DNA from: Chryseobacterium panacisoli
GTDB lineage: Bacteria > Bacteroidota > Bacteroidia > Flavobacteriales > Weeksellaceae
Reading direction: 5' to 3'
Length of the DNA stretch: 64,000 nucleotides
NCBI RefSeq assembly: GCF_008274625.1
Contig: NZ_VTRU01000006.1
Coordinates: forward strand, 1-64,000
Positions 32,880 to 42,108 of the stretch are shown piece after piece; position 1 is the stretch's first letter, and every line of letters starts with the position of its first letter. Below the pieces are notes generated by a model that was not told the origin of the DNA, ran no database searches, and saw nothing but the letters and a program-made list of their open reading frames with translations. A program made the position numbers and the translations under genes.

Positions 32880-35800
32880 TTATTTCTTTAAATCCTTAAG
32901 TATTTCCTGAACAGCACGTTCCAGTTGTGGATCATTGTTCTGAAGACGGTCCATAAAAGTGTTTTTAACATAGATGTCAGGTTTCACACCTGTTTTTTCG
33001 AGATTTTGCCCGTCCAAAGTATATGTTCCCCATGAAGGCAGTCTGTATGAAGATCCGTCTACCAACCCTTTGGCTGAAGTGAAAATAATCCAGCGATAGG
33101 TATCCTGACCGATAATTTTACCCAGTTTCAGTGCTTTAAACCCGGCTGCAGTCATCTCGGCATCACTTAGTGAAGCCTCGTTAATCAGAAGGACAATAGG
33201 TTTTCCGGAGGGAGCAAAGTTAGGCTGTGTCGTCATTTTTCCTTCACGATACTTCCATTGTAAATAAGGTTTCTGGGAAAGGAAATTTAACACCTTATCA
33301 TGAACATTTCCTCCTGTGTTGTAACGAAGATCAAGAATTACAGCGTCTTTTCTGTTTTCCTGTTCTACCATATCCAAAAGGAAGCGGTCTAACTCATCCG
33401 TAGACATATTTTTCATGCAGGAGTAGGCAATACGGTTGTTGCTGAGCTTATCAACACGCTGATGATTGTTGTAGATCCAATCATCATAAAGCAATGCTTT
33501 TAATTCTCCGTTAGAAATCGGATGTACTTTGGTGGTTACATTTTTACCATCACGGCTGAAAGTAAGAACAAGTTCGTCCTGTTTTTTAGGACTCGTAAAA
33601 TATGTTTCGATATTTTCGTTTAGATCCACCTTTTTCCCATTTACGGAAATCAATTGATCTCCAGGTTTAATATCAACACCAGAGCGGAAAGCCGGAGATT
33701 TTCTTACAATACTTTCCACCGTATAAGGCTGATCTTTTTTGAAGATAATTCCTGTTTCGTTGGTGAAATAGTTCAGGTACATTGCTTCTTCTTTTCCGGT
33801 TGAAGAAAATCCCGTGTGTGAAGAATTAAGTTCTCCTAAAAGATCATTTAATAAAATTCTCAGATCATTTCTGTTATTTACGTACGGAAGATATTTGGCA
33901 TATTGTTCCTTTTTTGCTTTCCAGTCAATCCCGTGGAATTTTTCGTCATAGAAGTTTTCCTCCACACCCGTCCATGCTTCAGCATACATCTGAGTAAATT
34001 CTGATGCCAGGTCTTTGTCAAAATTATATTGAATGTTTATTTTCTCAGGTTTTAATGCGGCAACAGTTGTTTTATAAATATTACCTTCTATCAGAGCAAA
34101 CAGGTTTTTCTCATTTTTTGTAAGGTAATACGCTGCTTTATCGAAAACTTTTTCGGATTTGGCAGGCTCAAAATCTGTGAACACTTTTTTGTACAGCTGT
34201 CTTTTTCCATTATCCTGATTAGAGTTGAATAATAGAATTTCCTTTTTGTCATCAGCAAAAACTGTAGGATCGTCCTGATATCCATATCGGTCGGTAACCA
34301 GTTCGATTCTGTCCAGAGTATCTTCAGGATTTACTTTCAGTTCTTTGATTACCGGTTCTTTTTCTTCCTTTTTCTCCTTATCGTCCTCTTTTTTGTCCTT
34401 CTTGTCTTTATCTTTCGCTTTATCAGTAGATTTTGTTTCTTTCTTTTCTTCTGTAAAGAGAGTCTCGAATTTTTCAGATTTAAAAGGTTCATCAAACCAG
34501 TCTAAAGCCATACGGTAAATATTAGACTTCTGCATGCCTAAAGGATAGGACGGATTGGTCCTGTCGCTGGCAAAATAAATGTATTTGCCGTTTGGAGACC
34601 ATACAGGATCTTCCTCTGAAACACCTGTATTGGTGAGATTTAAGGTTTGTCCTTTTTTGATGTTATAGATGAAAATATCCAGTTCAAAGTTTCTTTTTGC
34701 AGAGAACAGAACGTATTCATTGTTTGGCGAAAAAGAAGGTCTTGAGTTTTGGAAAGCCCATATTTCGTCTTTTACGATCGTTGTAGACTTGAAATTTTTT
34801 AAATCCAGCAATCTTACTTCATCACGGCCGCTTAAATAAACTGCTTTTGAAAGGTCGCTATTAAGCGTAATACTTCGGTTATTACGTAAATCTTCGGTTA
34901 ATTGTTTGAGCTGGCCTTTTCCGTCTGCTGGAATAGTAAACCAGTTTTGGTATCCATTGTAAGTTTGACTGTAAAGCAGGGTACGGTTATCTTTCAGCCA
35001 TTTTACTTCCATGGCACGTTCTTTTCCGTCAGAAACCTGTTGTGCAAATTTTCCTTCAATATCGGATACAAATAAAACACCACGGCTTATAAAAGCCATT
35101 TTTTTACCGTCCGGAGATACATCATAATAGGAAATATTATTTTCCACGTTGAAGTTTTGCTCTTTTTCCAGCGTTTTATTCGTATTCAGGCTTACATTCA
35201 GAGGTTTTGTATTTTTTGAAGCGATATCGTAAATATAAAGTTGATAATCCTTTTCAAAAATAACTTTAGATCCGTCTGCTGAAACGAAAGGTTTTTTAAT
35301 AGAAGTGTCAAATTGGGTTAAAGAAGTCTTCTTGCCATTTTCCAGTTTATAAAGATTGTATTCTCCGTTATTTTCATCAGAAATAAAGTAAATAATACCG
35401 TTTTTATCAACACTTGGGTTGAAATCTTTTCCTTCATAGTTGGTGTACTGTTTGAAAGAATTGCTTTTGGGATTATACCCTAAAATATCAGGATTATTTT
35501 CTCCTTTATAGCGCTTGCGCTGTACCTGATGGGCACTTTCTGAAGAACTGGTGAAAAGATATTCTCCTGCCGGGGTTTCTACAAGTCCATTGGTATTGTT
35601 AAAATAATTATTGAAAAGCTTTTGGGGTGTTTTTCCTTCAATTGTAGTTTTAAAACTGCCGAAATTATTATTTCTGCTGGAAGTAAAATAAATGGTTTTG
35701 CTGTCCCATGCCCAGCTTTCCATCTCGTCTCTTCCGGTATGGAAAGTTAACTGTTTGATCGTTCCCCCTTCAGCAGGCATCACATATATATCATAATTTC

Positions 35801-36056
35801 CATATTGGTTAGAGCTGAATGCAAGCCATTTTCCGTCCGGTGAAAGGCGTGGGTTGATTTCTTCTCCGTCCAGGGCCGTAATTCTTGAAGCATTTCCGCC
35901 ATTGGAATCTACCTTCCAGATGTCGCCGTCATAAGAGAAATAGGCTGTCTTTCCATCCGGGCCCAATGAAGGGCTTGATAAAAAATAAGACTTTTCCTGT
36001 GCTGAAATCCCTATAATAGAAAATACTGTTAATAACGAAATAATAGTTTTCTTCAT
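32880..36056 (-). CDS. Tricorn-like S41 protease with WD40-type propeller
   Basis: 1058 residues, signal peptide MKKTIISLLTVFSIIGISAQ. Residues 22-540 form a TolB/PD40 beta-propeller (GPDGKTAYFSYDGDIW, RLSPDGKWLAFSSNQYGNYD, SFSPNNEYVLFSAKR). A Lys/Glu-rich linker is near 545-580. Residues about 700-850 contain the C1/PDZ part (SPAFRSGVDIKPGDQLISVN), and the C-terminal S41 domain has the nucleophile Ser in NEASLSDAEM, with the oxyanion DLRYNTGGNV. This is the tricorn protease homologue common in Bacteroidota. It is periplasmic or surface located, a large peptidase of unknown substrate. No catalytic residue appears lost. Confidence 0.88.
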   Translation of the reverse strand: MKKTIISLLTVFSIIGISAQEKSYFLSSPSLGPDGKTAYFSYDGDIWKVDSNGGNASRITALDGEEINPRLSPDGKWLAFSSNQYGNYDIYVMPAEGGTIKQLTFHTGRDEMESWAWDSKTIYFTSSRNNNFGSFKTTIEGKTPQKLFNNYFNNTNGLVETPAGEYLFTSSSESAHQVQRKRYKGENNPDILGYNPKSNSFKQYTNYEGKDFNPSVDKNGIIYFISDENNGEYNLYKLENGKKTSLTQFDTSIKKPFVSADGSKVIFEKDYQLYIYDIASKNTKPLNVSLNTNKTLEKEQNFNVENNISYYDVSPDGKKMAFISRGVLFVSDIEGKFAQQVSDGKERAMEVKWLKDNRTLLYSQTYNGYQNWFTIPADGKGQLKQLTEDLRNNRSITLNSDLSKAVYLSGRDEVRLLDLKNFKSTTIVKDEIWAFQNSRPSFSPNNEYVLFSAKRNFELDIFIYNIKKGQTLNLTNTGVSEEDPVWSPNGKYIYFASDRTNPSYPLGMQKSNIYRMALDWFDEPFKSEKFETLFTEEKKETKSTDKAKDKDKKDKKEDDKEKKEEKEPVIKELKVNPEDTLDRIELVTDRYGYQDDPTVFADDKKEILLFNSNQDNGKRQLYKKVFTDFEPAKSEKVFDKAAYYLTKNEKNLFALIEGNIYKTTVAALKPEKINIQYNFDKDLASEFTQMYAEAWTGVEENFYDEKFHGIDWKAKKEQYAKYLPYVNNRNDLRILLNDLLGELNSSHTGFSSTGKEEAMYLNYFTNETGIIFKKDQPYTVESIVRKSPAFRSGVDIKPGDQLISVNGKKVDLNENIETYFTSPKKQDELVLTFSRDGKNVTTKVHPISNGELKALLYDDWIYNNHQRVDKLSNNRIAYSCMKNMSTDELDRFLLDMVEQENRKDAVILDLRYNTGGNVHDKVLNFLSQKPYLQWKYREGKMTTQPNFAPSGKPIVLLINEASLSDAEMTAAGFKALKLGKIIGQDTYRWIIFTSAKGLVDGSSYRLPSWGTYTLDGQNLEKTGVKPDIYVKNTFMDRLQNNDPQLERAVQEILKDLKK

Positions 36057-36331
36057 GGTATAATAAGGTATTTATAAAAATACAATAAGGTTGGTTTTGT
36101 TATTTTTTTAGTTGTAAGTTATTAGAGAACTATTTATAAGATGTTGATTTTTTCCATTCTATAATTCCTTAATAAGAATAGTCGGATTATTGGGAGAATC
36201 GTTACATGAAAATGCCTGAAAGGATGGGTGATATTCTGTAAAATAGATAAATAACTCAAAAAAACTTAAAATAAGTTACAAATATCTGTCTTTTTAAGTT
36301 GCAGCTGTGCAATTGATCAGAGTAAAGCACA
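36057..36331. other. Intergenic region without recognised gene
   Basis: AT-rich stretch upstream of the protease gene. It contains no hairpin of note or coding ORF; it leads into the second tRNA cassette at 36332. Confidence 0.4.
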
Positions 36332-36333
36332 AA

Positions 36334-36360
36334 AAAAGACTTACATTTCTGTAAGTCTTT
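36334..36360 (-). terminator. Terminator of tRNA-Asn copy 2
   Basis: Same hairpin as in copy 1, AAAGACTTACA / TGTAAGTCTTT, followed by T-run on the minus strand. Confidence 0.8.
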
Positions 36361-36363
36361 TTG

Positions 36364-36437
36364 CTCCTCCTGCTGGGCTCGAACCAGCGACCCTCTGATT
36401 AACAGTCAGATGCTCTAACCAACTGAGCTAAGGAGGA
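36364..36437 (-). tRNA. tRNA-Asn (anticodon GTT), second copy
   Basis: Identical to the tRNA at 31880: 74 nt, TCCTCCT/AGGAGGA acceptor, anticodon GTT in loop CTGTTAA, no encoded CCA. A -7 box TATATTTG at 36460-36467 is included in the duplicated cassette. Confidence 0.97.
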
Positions 36438-36459
36438 ATGTCCTTTGTTTTAAGTGGTG

Positions 36460-36467
36460 CAAATATA
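36460..36467 (-). promoter_or_regulatory. -7 promoter box of tRNA-Asn copy 2
   Basis: TATATTTG on the minus strand, the last bases of the duplicated unit; sequence beyond it differs from copy 1. Confidence 0.55.
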
Positions 36468-36517
36468 GGACGAATATTTATACCCTACAAATATTTTTAA
36501 GAAAAATTTTAAAAAAA

Positions 36518-38008
36518 TTATAATTTCCCAGTAAATACCTTGAATATGTCGCTTCCGAAGATCAGTAACATCAATCCTAACAGGAAGATAACTCCAATCA
36601 TCTGAGCGTTTTCCAACACTTTCTGAGGAACCGGTTTACCTACAACAATTTCATATAATGTAAATAAAACGTGCCCGCCGTCAAGTCCCGGAATAGGAAT
36701 AAGATTCAGGAACGCCAACCATACGGAGAACATTGCTGTAAAGCTCCAGAAAGCAACCCAGTTGATCTTAAAGCTTCCGTCTGCATCTTTATCTATAGGC
36801 ATATTTTTTACAATAGCGATAGGACCTCCTACATTTTTATACCCCTGAACTTTAGAGTTGAACATAATTTTGAACTGCTTAACCTGAGTGGTTAATGCTT
36901 CAATAGTTCTTGTAAACCCTCTTGGAATAGCTTCTCCGAAAGAGTATTTTTTATTCGTTACGATATCTTTCGCTATGCTCTTTGTATCAATAGCTACCCC
37001 CAGTTTCCCGTTTTTATCAACAGAAACTGCCGGTAATGTCTGCAAAGCTCCGTTTCTTTCAACATCTACAGTAATCGTTTTTCCTTTATTTTCACTTAAA
37101 AGAGTGCTTACTTCATCAAAGAATACTGCTTTCTTACCATTAATTCCTACAATTTTATCTCCTTTCGCAAGACCAGAGGCCTGAGAGGAAGGAGTCGCTA
37201 ATGAATCAATAACCATAGAAACCCTTGGTGTAATGTAAAGTTTAGCTTCTCTCTGTTTAAGAACATCTGCAACACCATCAGCATTTATGGGGAAAGTAAC
37301 GTCCTGTCCGTTTCTGTTTACAGTAACATTGTCTCCTAAAAGAATATTGATTGAAGTATTTTCAAGTCTTTCTGCTGGCTTTCCGTCTACACTGATGATT
37401 TTGTCACCATTCTGGAATCCCATTTTCTTTCCTGCTGAAGTCGCTTCAATACCGTTGTCAAATTTCGTAATATCTGTGAAGGTTTCTCCGTTGAAGAATG
37501 ATAAAGAGCTGTAGATCAGCCACGCAAGGAAAAAGTTAACTGTAACTCCTCCCAACATAATGATAAGCCTCTGCCAGGCCGGTTTTGATCTGAATTCCCA
37601 TGGTTCTGCCGGTTTTTTCATTTGGGCAGTATCCATACTTTCGTCCACCATTCCGGCAATTTTTACATATCCTCCGAAAGGAAGCCATCCGATTCCGTAT
37701 TTGGTTTGTTCAGGATGTTTTCTCCAATCGTTTTCCGGTAGTTTTGATATATCGATAGGAACTTCCTCCTTCTTTCCGTTTACCTCTATTACTTCAGAAT
37801 CCGGCAGGTTCTTTGATAAAAATTTATACTGCCATTTTCCGTTGATTTTCTTCATGGAGAATATGGAGAAGTAAGGATCAAAAAACAGGAAAAACTTCTC
37901 TGCTCTGGTCTTGAACCATATTGCGGGTAAAAAATGCCCAAGCTCATGAAGAAGCACTAGTATAGAGATGCTCAGAATGAACTGAAAAAGTTTGATTGCT
38001 ATTTCCAT
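36518..38008 (-). CDS. rseP: Site-2 protease RseP
   Basis: 496 residues, intramembrane zinc metalloprotease that cuts anti-sigma factors and remnant signal peptides. HELGH is at about residues 22-26 (LLHELGHFLPAIWF), PFGGYVKIAGMVDE is the conserved GxxxN/P G-type region, and the C-terminal IPIPGLDGGHVLF supplies the third ligand. Two PDZ domains lie between (NGDKIISVDGKP and KGDKIVGINGKK). It is larger than E. coli RseP (450). It has its own promoter, which shows both -33 and -7 boxes. Confidence 0.95.
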   Translation of the reverse strand: MEIAIKLFQFILSISILVLLHELGHFLPAIWFKTRAEKFFLFFDPYFSIFSMKKINGKWQYKFLSKNLPDSEVIEVNGKKEEVPIDISKLPENDWRKHPEQTKYGIGWLPFGGYVKIAGMVDESMDTAQMKKPAEPWEFRSKPAWQRLIIMLGGVTVNFFLAWLIYSSLSFFNGETFTDITKFDNGIEATSAGKKMGFQNGDKIISVDGKPAERLENTSINILLGDNVTVNRNGQDVTFPINADGVADVLKQREAKLYITPRVSMVIDSLATPSSQASGLAKGDKIVGINGKKAVFFDEVSTLLSENKGKTITVDVERNGALQTLPAVSVDKNGKLGVAIDTKSIAKDIVTNKKYSFGEAIPRGFTRTIEALTTQVKQFKIMFNSKVQGYKNVGGPIAIVKNMPIDKDADGSFKINWVAFWSFTAMFSVWLAFLNLIPIPGLDGGHVLFTLYEIVVGKPVPQKVLENAQMIGVIFLLGLMLLIFGSDIFKVFTGKL

Positions 38009-38032
38009 TAATAAATTTTAGATTTTAATTTG

Positions 38033-38063
38033 CAAAGGTAACAATTATCAAAACTATGCCAAA
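38033..38063 (-). promoter_or_regulatory. Full Bacteroidota-type promoter of rseP
   Basis: On the minus strand TTTG (38060-38063) is followed by exactly 19 nt and then TACCTTTG (38033-38040), a perfect match to the TTTG-N19-TAnnTTTG consensus. The transcript would begin near 38028, about 20 nt before ATG 38008. Confidence 0.8.
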
Positions 38064-38067
38064 TAAA

Positions 38068-38094
38068 AAAGCTCCCCGAAACGAGAAGCTTTGT
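38068..38094 (-). terminator. Terminator of the small barrel gene
   Basis: AAAGCTTCTCG/CGGGGAGCTTT (with G-U pairs) around AAA; minus-strand reading ends in a T-run. Confidence 0.65.
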
Positions 38095-38114
38095 CATATT
38101 TAAAGACGATTTGA

Positions 38115-38555
38115 TTATAAATTGAAAGAAACACCCAGACTGCCATTATTACCTACTTCCGCAAATACTCCTATTTTCTCCGTGAAGAAATAACGGGCTC
38201 CAATGTGAGCACCAACTCCGAAGTCTCTTCCAAGGACTCCAAGATCTACACCCGGATAGATGTCCCATTTTGAGGGAAGATTCAGAGCTTCCTGTAAATG
38301 AAAGTTCAGTCTTCCGAAAACAAAAACACGATTATCCTTATCGTTGTTTTTATAATTGTCAAAATAACCATTGATTCCGGCTCCTACTGAAATAAGTTTG
38401 TTGAGCCCATAGTCATACGTTCCCGTTATTCCGGTTCCGTATCCCCAGGCACTCAGCCCCAGTTGTATTTTCTGATCTCCCTTTCCTGTCCAGGCCTGAG
38501 CATTAGCCATAGCACCAAAAAAGAAGATCGTTACCATAAAAAACAATTTCTTCAT
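38115..38555 (-). CDS. Small secreted beta-barrel protein (DUF6646-like)
   Basis: 146 residues from ATG 38555. Signal peptide MKKLFFMVTIFFFGAMANAQ, then a beta-rich sequence with alternating aromatic and Gly residues, IQLGLSAWGYGTGITGTYDY, NGYFDNYKNNDK, GVHIGARYFFTEK-type segment (GAHIGARYFFTEK), and a final FNL. It is consistent with an eight-stranded outer-membrane barrel. No binding role can be assigned. The longer ORF start fifteen codons upstream would spoil the signal peptide. Confidence 0.75.
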   Translation of the reverse strand: MKKLFFMVTIFFFGAMANAQAWTGKGDQKIQLGLSAWGYGTGITGTYDYGLNKLISVGAGINGYFDNYKNNDKDNRVFVFGRLNFHLQEALNLPSKWDIYPGVDLGVLGRDFGVGAHIGARYFFTEKIGVFAEVGNNGSLGVSFNL

Positions 38556-38774
38556 AAATTTCAAATTTTTAAGGATAATAATAAAAAATATCTCTATCAA
38601 AAATGAAACCGAAAGAACGTCTGTGTTATAAAAATGAGGGACTTTAATAAATTATTATGAAATATAACTCCGTTTTTGCGGGTAAAACTGCTTTTTCAAC
38701 TGTTTAATTCTTCTTTTATATGATAAAGCTGTATTTTTATACATCATATTTGGAATAATTTAAAAGAATAAAAG

Positions 38775-39527
38775 ATGAAAGTTGTAGGGCTTAATTTAGA
38801 TATCATCTGGAAAAATAAAGCTGAGAATTTTAAACTCATAGAAAATGAACTTCAAAATGTGGAAGCGGATCTGTTTCTTCTTCCCGAAATGTTTTCAACA
38901 GGCTTTTGTATGGATGCTTCCGAAGTATCAGACAGAAATAATGAATCACTGGAGTTTTTGAAAAAACTTTCAAAAGAAAAAAATGCTGCCTTCTGTGGAA
39001 GTGCTCCCGTAGAACAAAACGGAAACTTTTACAACAGAATGTATTTTGTACAGCCGGATGGTGAAGTTTCTTTTTATGATAAACGGCATCTGTTCTCCTT
39101 TTCGGGAGAAGATAAAGTCTATACACCGGGTAAAGAGAGAGTGGTTGTTGAGTATCAGGGAATACGATTTTTGCTTCAGGTATGTTATGATCTTCGTTTT
39201 CCTGTTTTTGCCAGAAACAATGATGATTACGATGCTATTTTATACGTGGCGAACTGGCCAGAGAAAAGAGTAGGAGCATGGGAACATTTATTAAAAGCCC
39301 GGGCTATTGAGAATTTATCTTTTGTATTTGGCTTAAACAGAATAGGAACCGATGGAAATGATCTCTTTTATCAGGAAAGCTCCCACTGTTTTTTTGCGGA
39401 TGGAAAAGAAATTTCTCAGAAACAAGATAATCTCGTAACCACGGAATTGAACATGGATGAATTGAAAGATTTTAGAAGCCATTTCCAGTTTTTGAATGAT
39501 AGAGATTCTTTTTCTATTGAATTTTAG
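38775..39527 (+). CDS. Nitrilase superfamily amidohydrolase, omega-amidase-like
   Basis: 250 residues. The catalytic triad is seen as Glu in FLLPEMFSTGFCMD, Lys in SFYDKRHLF, and Cys in LLQVCYDLRFPVF. The surrounding sequences are those of omega-amidase/YafV (2-oxoglutaramate amidase), which recycles 2-oxoglutaramate to 2-oxoglutarate. Family assignment is firm; the specific substrate is inferred. Single gene. Confidence 0.85.
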   Translation: MKVVGLNLDIIWKNKAENFKLIENELQNVEADLFLLPEMFSTGFCMDASEVSDRNNESLEFLKKLSKEKNAAFCGSAPVEQNGNFYNRMYFVQPDGEVSFYDKRHLFSFSGEDKVYTPGKERVVVEYQGIRFLLQVCYDLRFPVFARNNDDYDAILYVANWPEKRVGAWEHLLKARAIENLSFVFGLNRIGTDGNDLFYQESSHCFFADGKEISQKQDNLVTTELNMDELKDFRSHFQFLNDRDSFSIEF

Positions 39528-39529
39528 GA

Positions 39530-39630
39530 TTTTCCCACAGATTTCTCAGATCTTCTCAGATTTTTAATTTCTGTATAAAGAAAAATAAGCATAATCATCT
39601 GTGAAAATCTGTGCGATCTGCGGGAATTAT
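39530..39630. repeat. Dispersed ATCTGTG/CAGAT-type intergenic repeat
   Basis: CACAGATTTCTCAGATCTTC, CTCAGATTTTT, then CATCTGTGAAAATCTGTGCG and ATCTGCGGG. Related sequences occur at 57944-58030 and, more weakly, at 133-160. It lies between convergent genes, a usual home of such repeats. Confidence 0.5.
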
Positions 39631-39639
39631 AAAAAACAA

Positions 39640-39663
39640 AAAACTGTGAAAAATCACAGTTTT
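39640..39663 (-). terminator. Terminator of the thioredoxin operon
   Basis: AAAACTGTGA/TCACAGTTTT perfect stem around AAAA; on the minus strand it is followed by TTTTTGTTTTTT. It overlaps the thioredoxin stop codon (39662). Confidence 0.85.
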
Positions 39664-39961
39664 AAGCATATTCTTGTAATAGTTGTGTGAGGGTATTCAC
39701 ATCATGAACACCACTTTCCTTCCATAGCATTTCTCCTTTTTTGAAAATCGCAAGAGTAGGAACTCCACGCACTCCATATTGAGCTGCCAGCGCAGGGTAT
39801 TGGTCTACATCTACCTTTATGATTCGGGCTCCTTCTCCAATATTTTCCTTTACCGTATTTAATACTGAAGACTGTACTTTACAGGGCTGGCACCATGTTG
39901 CGAAAAAATCGATCAACACCGGCCTCTCGGAATCTATGATTTCCTGAAATTTTTGTGACAT
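39662..39961 (-). CDS. Thioredoxin-fold protein (CQPC)
   Basis: 99 residues with the active site FFATWCQPCKVQSS (about residues 18-31), GVRGVPTLAIFKKG containing the cis-Pro, and no signal peptide. CQPC differs from the classic CGPC and implies altered redox potential. It is the third gene of a unit with a rhodanese lipoprotein and an MBL-rhodanese protein. By context it may reduce persulfides or the sulfurtransferase, an inference. Confidence 0.85.
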   Translation of the reverse strand: MSQKFQEIIDSERPVLIDFFATWCQPCKVQSSVLNTVKENIGEGARIIKVDVDQYPALAAQYGVRGVPTLAIFKKGEMLWKESGVHDVNTLTQLLQEYA

Positions 39962-39974
39962 AGTTTTGGTTTTA

Positions 39975-40352
39975 TTAGTTTGCTTTTTTGTTTGTTTCGT
40001 CCTGGATCGCTTTTACATTTTTCCAGCTTGTACCATCATAGGCTTCCACTCTGTTTTTCTTCAGAATTTCCATGGCCTGATCTGCCTGAACTCCTTTATT
40101 ACAGAACACAACAACTTTTTTGCCCTTTAGGGTTTCTATATTGTTTTGAAGCTCTGCCAATGGTAGGTTGATAGCGTTTTTTGCTGTTCCTGCAGCATAT
40201 TGTTCCGGAATTCTGACGTCCACCAATGTTACATCAGAACTGTTGACAATTTCTCTGATGTTGGCTTTAGGGGTGACAGCTGTATGAGATGTTTTACAGG
40301 CAGTTAGCGTAAAAGCTATTGCTAAAACAAGTCCAAAAAACGGTATTTTCAT
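39975..40352 (-). CDS. Rhodanese-domain lipoprotein
   Basis: 125 residues from ATG 40352. Lipoprotein signal MKIPFFGLVLAIAFTLTAC, then a single rhodanese domain with SDVTLVDVRIPEQYAAGTAK and the active-site loop VFCNKGVQADQ, where Cys is present. It is four bases after the upstream stop, so cotranscribed. The start used here gives the lipobox; an upstream start 10 codons earlier overlaps the previous gene and is less likely. Likely a periplasmic sulfurtransferase. Confidence 0.82.
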   Translation of the reverse strand: MKIPFFGLVLAIAFTLTACKTSHTAVTPKANIREIVNSSDVTLVDVRIPEQYAAGTAKNAINLPLAELQNNIETLKGKKVVVFCNKGVQADQAMEILKKNRVEAYDGTSWKNVKAIQDETNKKAN

Positions 40353-40356
40353 GCCC

Positions 40357-41766
40357 TTACAATGTTTTGGATTGGCATACAAAATCCGTAGTGGGTAATT
40401 TTTCGGTTTTTTTAATGCCGTTAAAACCTCCTTCTATTTCAGTAAAATTCCTGATTCCGTGCGAGTTAAGGATGCTTGCAGCAATCATGCTTCTGTATCC
40501 GCCTGCACAGTGAAGAAAGAAGTGTTCAGAATCATCAATCGTACGAGCCCAGTCGCTGATGGTATCCAATGGTTTGTTGTAAGCATTATCAATATGTTCT
40601 GCGGAATATTCAGTCAGTTTTCTTACATCAACTACTGTAGCTTCTTTTGTAAATTGTTCTGCAAATTCAGCCGGAGTGATTCTTTTGATCTCATCAGTTT
40701 CCATACCTGCATTTTTCCATGCTTCAAAACTTCCTTTCAAATATCCGATCACATTATCAAAGCCGACTCTGCTTAATCTGGTAATGACTTCCTCTTCGGT
40801 GCCTTCGTCAGTAACCAGTAATAAAGGATGTTTCACATCCACAATAAGAGTTCCTACCCATGGGGCAAAATCTCCTTTTAGTCCTATATTGATAGAATTG
40901 GGAACAAATCCTTTATGGAAGTCCGCGGCTCCTCTTGTATCTAAAATTAATGCTCCTGTTTCCTCTGCCAGAGCTTCAAAATCTTCCGGTGCTACAGGCT
41001 GTAATCCTTTGTTCATCACCACGTCCAGGCTTTCATATCCTCCTTTATTCAAAGCCACATTCATCCCGAAGTATTTTGGCGGGGCTGTTAACCCATCAAG
41101 AACTTCTCTGATAAAAGATGCTTTATCCGGTTGATTAAGCGCATAATTCGTCTTCTTCTGGTTTCCTAAAATATCTACCGTTTCTTTCTGCATATTTTTT
41201 CCACAGGCAGATCCGGCACCATGAGCAGGATAAACCGTTATGCTGTCATCCAATGGCATAATTTTGTTCTGAAGACTGTCATAAAGAATCCCTGCAAGAT
41301 CTTCCTGTGTAAGATTAGTGGCCTTCTGTGCAAGATCCGGTCTTCCTACATCTCCTAAAAACAGGGTATCACCTGTAAAAATGGCAGTTTCAATACCATT
41401 TTCGTCTATTAAAAGATAAGTGCTGCTTTCCATGGTGTGTCCCGGGGTGTGCATCACCTTTATTTTTACTTTTCCAATCTCAAAAATCTGATTGTCTTCA
41501 GCAATAATGGCTTCAAATTCCGGAGCAGCAGTAGGCCCGTATACAATTGGAGCACCTGTTTTCTTGCTTAAATCCAAATGTCCCGATACGAAATCAGCAT
41601 GGAAGTGAGTTTCAAAAATATATTTTAAAGTGACATTGTCTTTTTCCAGACGATCCAGATAAGGTTTTACTTCTCTTAAAGGATCTATAATGACTGCTTC
41701 ATTCTCTGATACAATATAATAGGCACCCTGAGCCAGACAGCCCGTATATATTTGTTCAATTTTCAT
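40357..41766 (-). CDS. Metallo-beta-lactamase/double-rhodanese persulfide dioxygenase-like protein
   Basis: 469 residues. The N-terminal MBL domain has THFHADFVSGH, GHTMESSTYLL and FTGDTLFLGDVGRPD, the iron-site layout of ETHE1/CstB persulfide dioxygenases. Two rhodanese domains follow: the first (LILDTRGAADFHKG, about residues 270-290) lacks an active Cys in its loop (LLLVTDEGT); the second has VVDVRKLTEYSAEHID and the intact loop FFLHCAGGYRSM. The same fusion occurs in CstB, which oxidises persulfide to thiosulfate. First gene of the operon with the rhodanese and thioredoxin genes. Confidence 0.87.
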   Translation of the reverse strand: MKIEQIYTGCLAQGAYYIVSENEAVIIDPLREVKPYLDRLEKDNVTLKYIFETHFHADFVSGHLDLSKKTGAPIVYGPTAAPEFEAIIAEDNQIFEIGKVKIKVMHTPGHTMESSTYLLIDENGIETAIFTGDTLFLGDVGRPDLAQKATNLTQEDLAGILYDSLQNKIMPLDDSITVYPAHGAGSACGKNMQKETVDILGNQKKTNYALNQPDKASFIREVLDGLTAPPKYFGMNVALNKGGYESLDVVMNKGLQPVAPEDFEALAEETGALILDTRGAADFHKGFVPNSINIGLKGDFAPWVGTLIVDVKHPLLLVTDEGTEEEVITRLSRVGFDNVIGYLKGSFEAWKNAGMETDEIKRITPAEFAEQFTKEATVVDVRKLTEYSAEHIDNAYNKPLDTISDWARTIDDSEHFFLHCAGGYRSMIAASILNSHGIRNFTEIEGGFNGIKKTEKLPTTDFVCQSKTL

Positions 41767-42108
41767 TGGGGTCTTTTTTTAATGAGTTAAAGATACAAAG
41801 TATTAGATAAATTCTAAATGAAATGTTAAATCCCATTGATAGTTTCTTTCAATACTTTGTTAAACGGATGTTTAATACGTTGTTTTTTTCAGCAAAAAGA
41901 ATGCCTTACAACCTCTGAATTTACAAATGCTGTTTTTTATCATGTTCTCTTTAGAAATCATATATTGTTCGCAGGGTAATACATATGGTTTAAAATTTGT
42001 TTATGCAGATACAAATTTATTTTTCAAAGAAATAAAGATAAGTTCATTGGAAAATATCTTTACATATTCTCCAAAAATTTTATATTTATAAGTTAAAAAA
42101 GCGATCAG
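41767..42108. other. Intergenic region with the divergent promoters
   Basis: Spacer between the MBL operon and herA-like gene. No ORF or strong hairpin found. A sequence ATACTTTG near 41798 (minus strand) is one base short of a -7 box for the MBL operon. Confidence 0.4.

Larger units (their letters stand above)
36332..36467. repeat. Duplicated tRNA-Asn cassette, copy 2
   Basis: See the unit at 31848: identical in 135 of 136 positions. The copies flank the ATPase gene and the tricorn-like protease gene. Confidence 0.85.
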
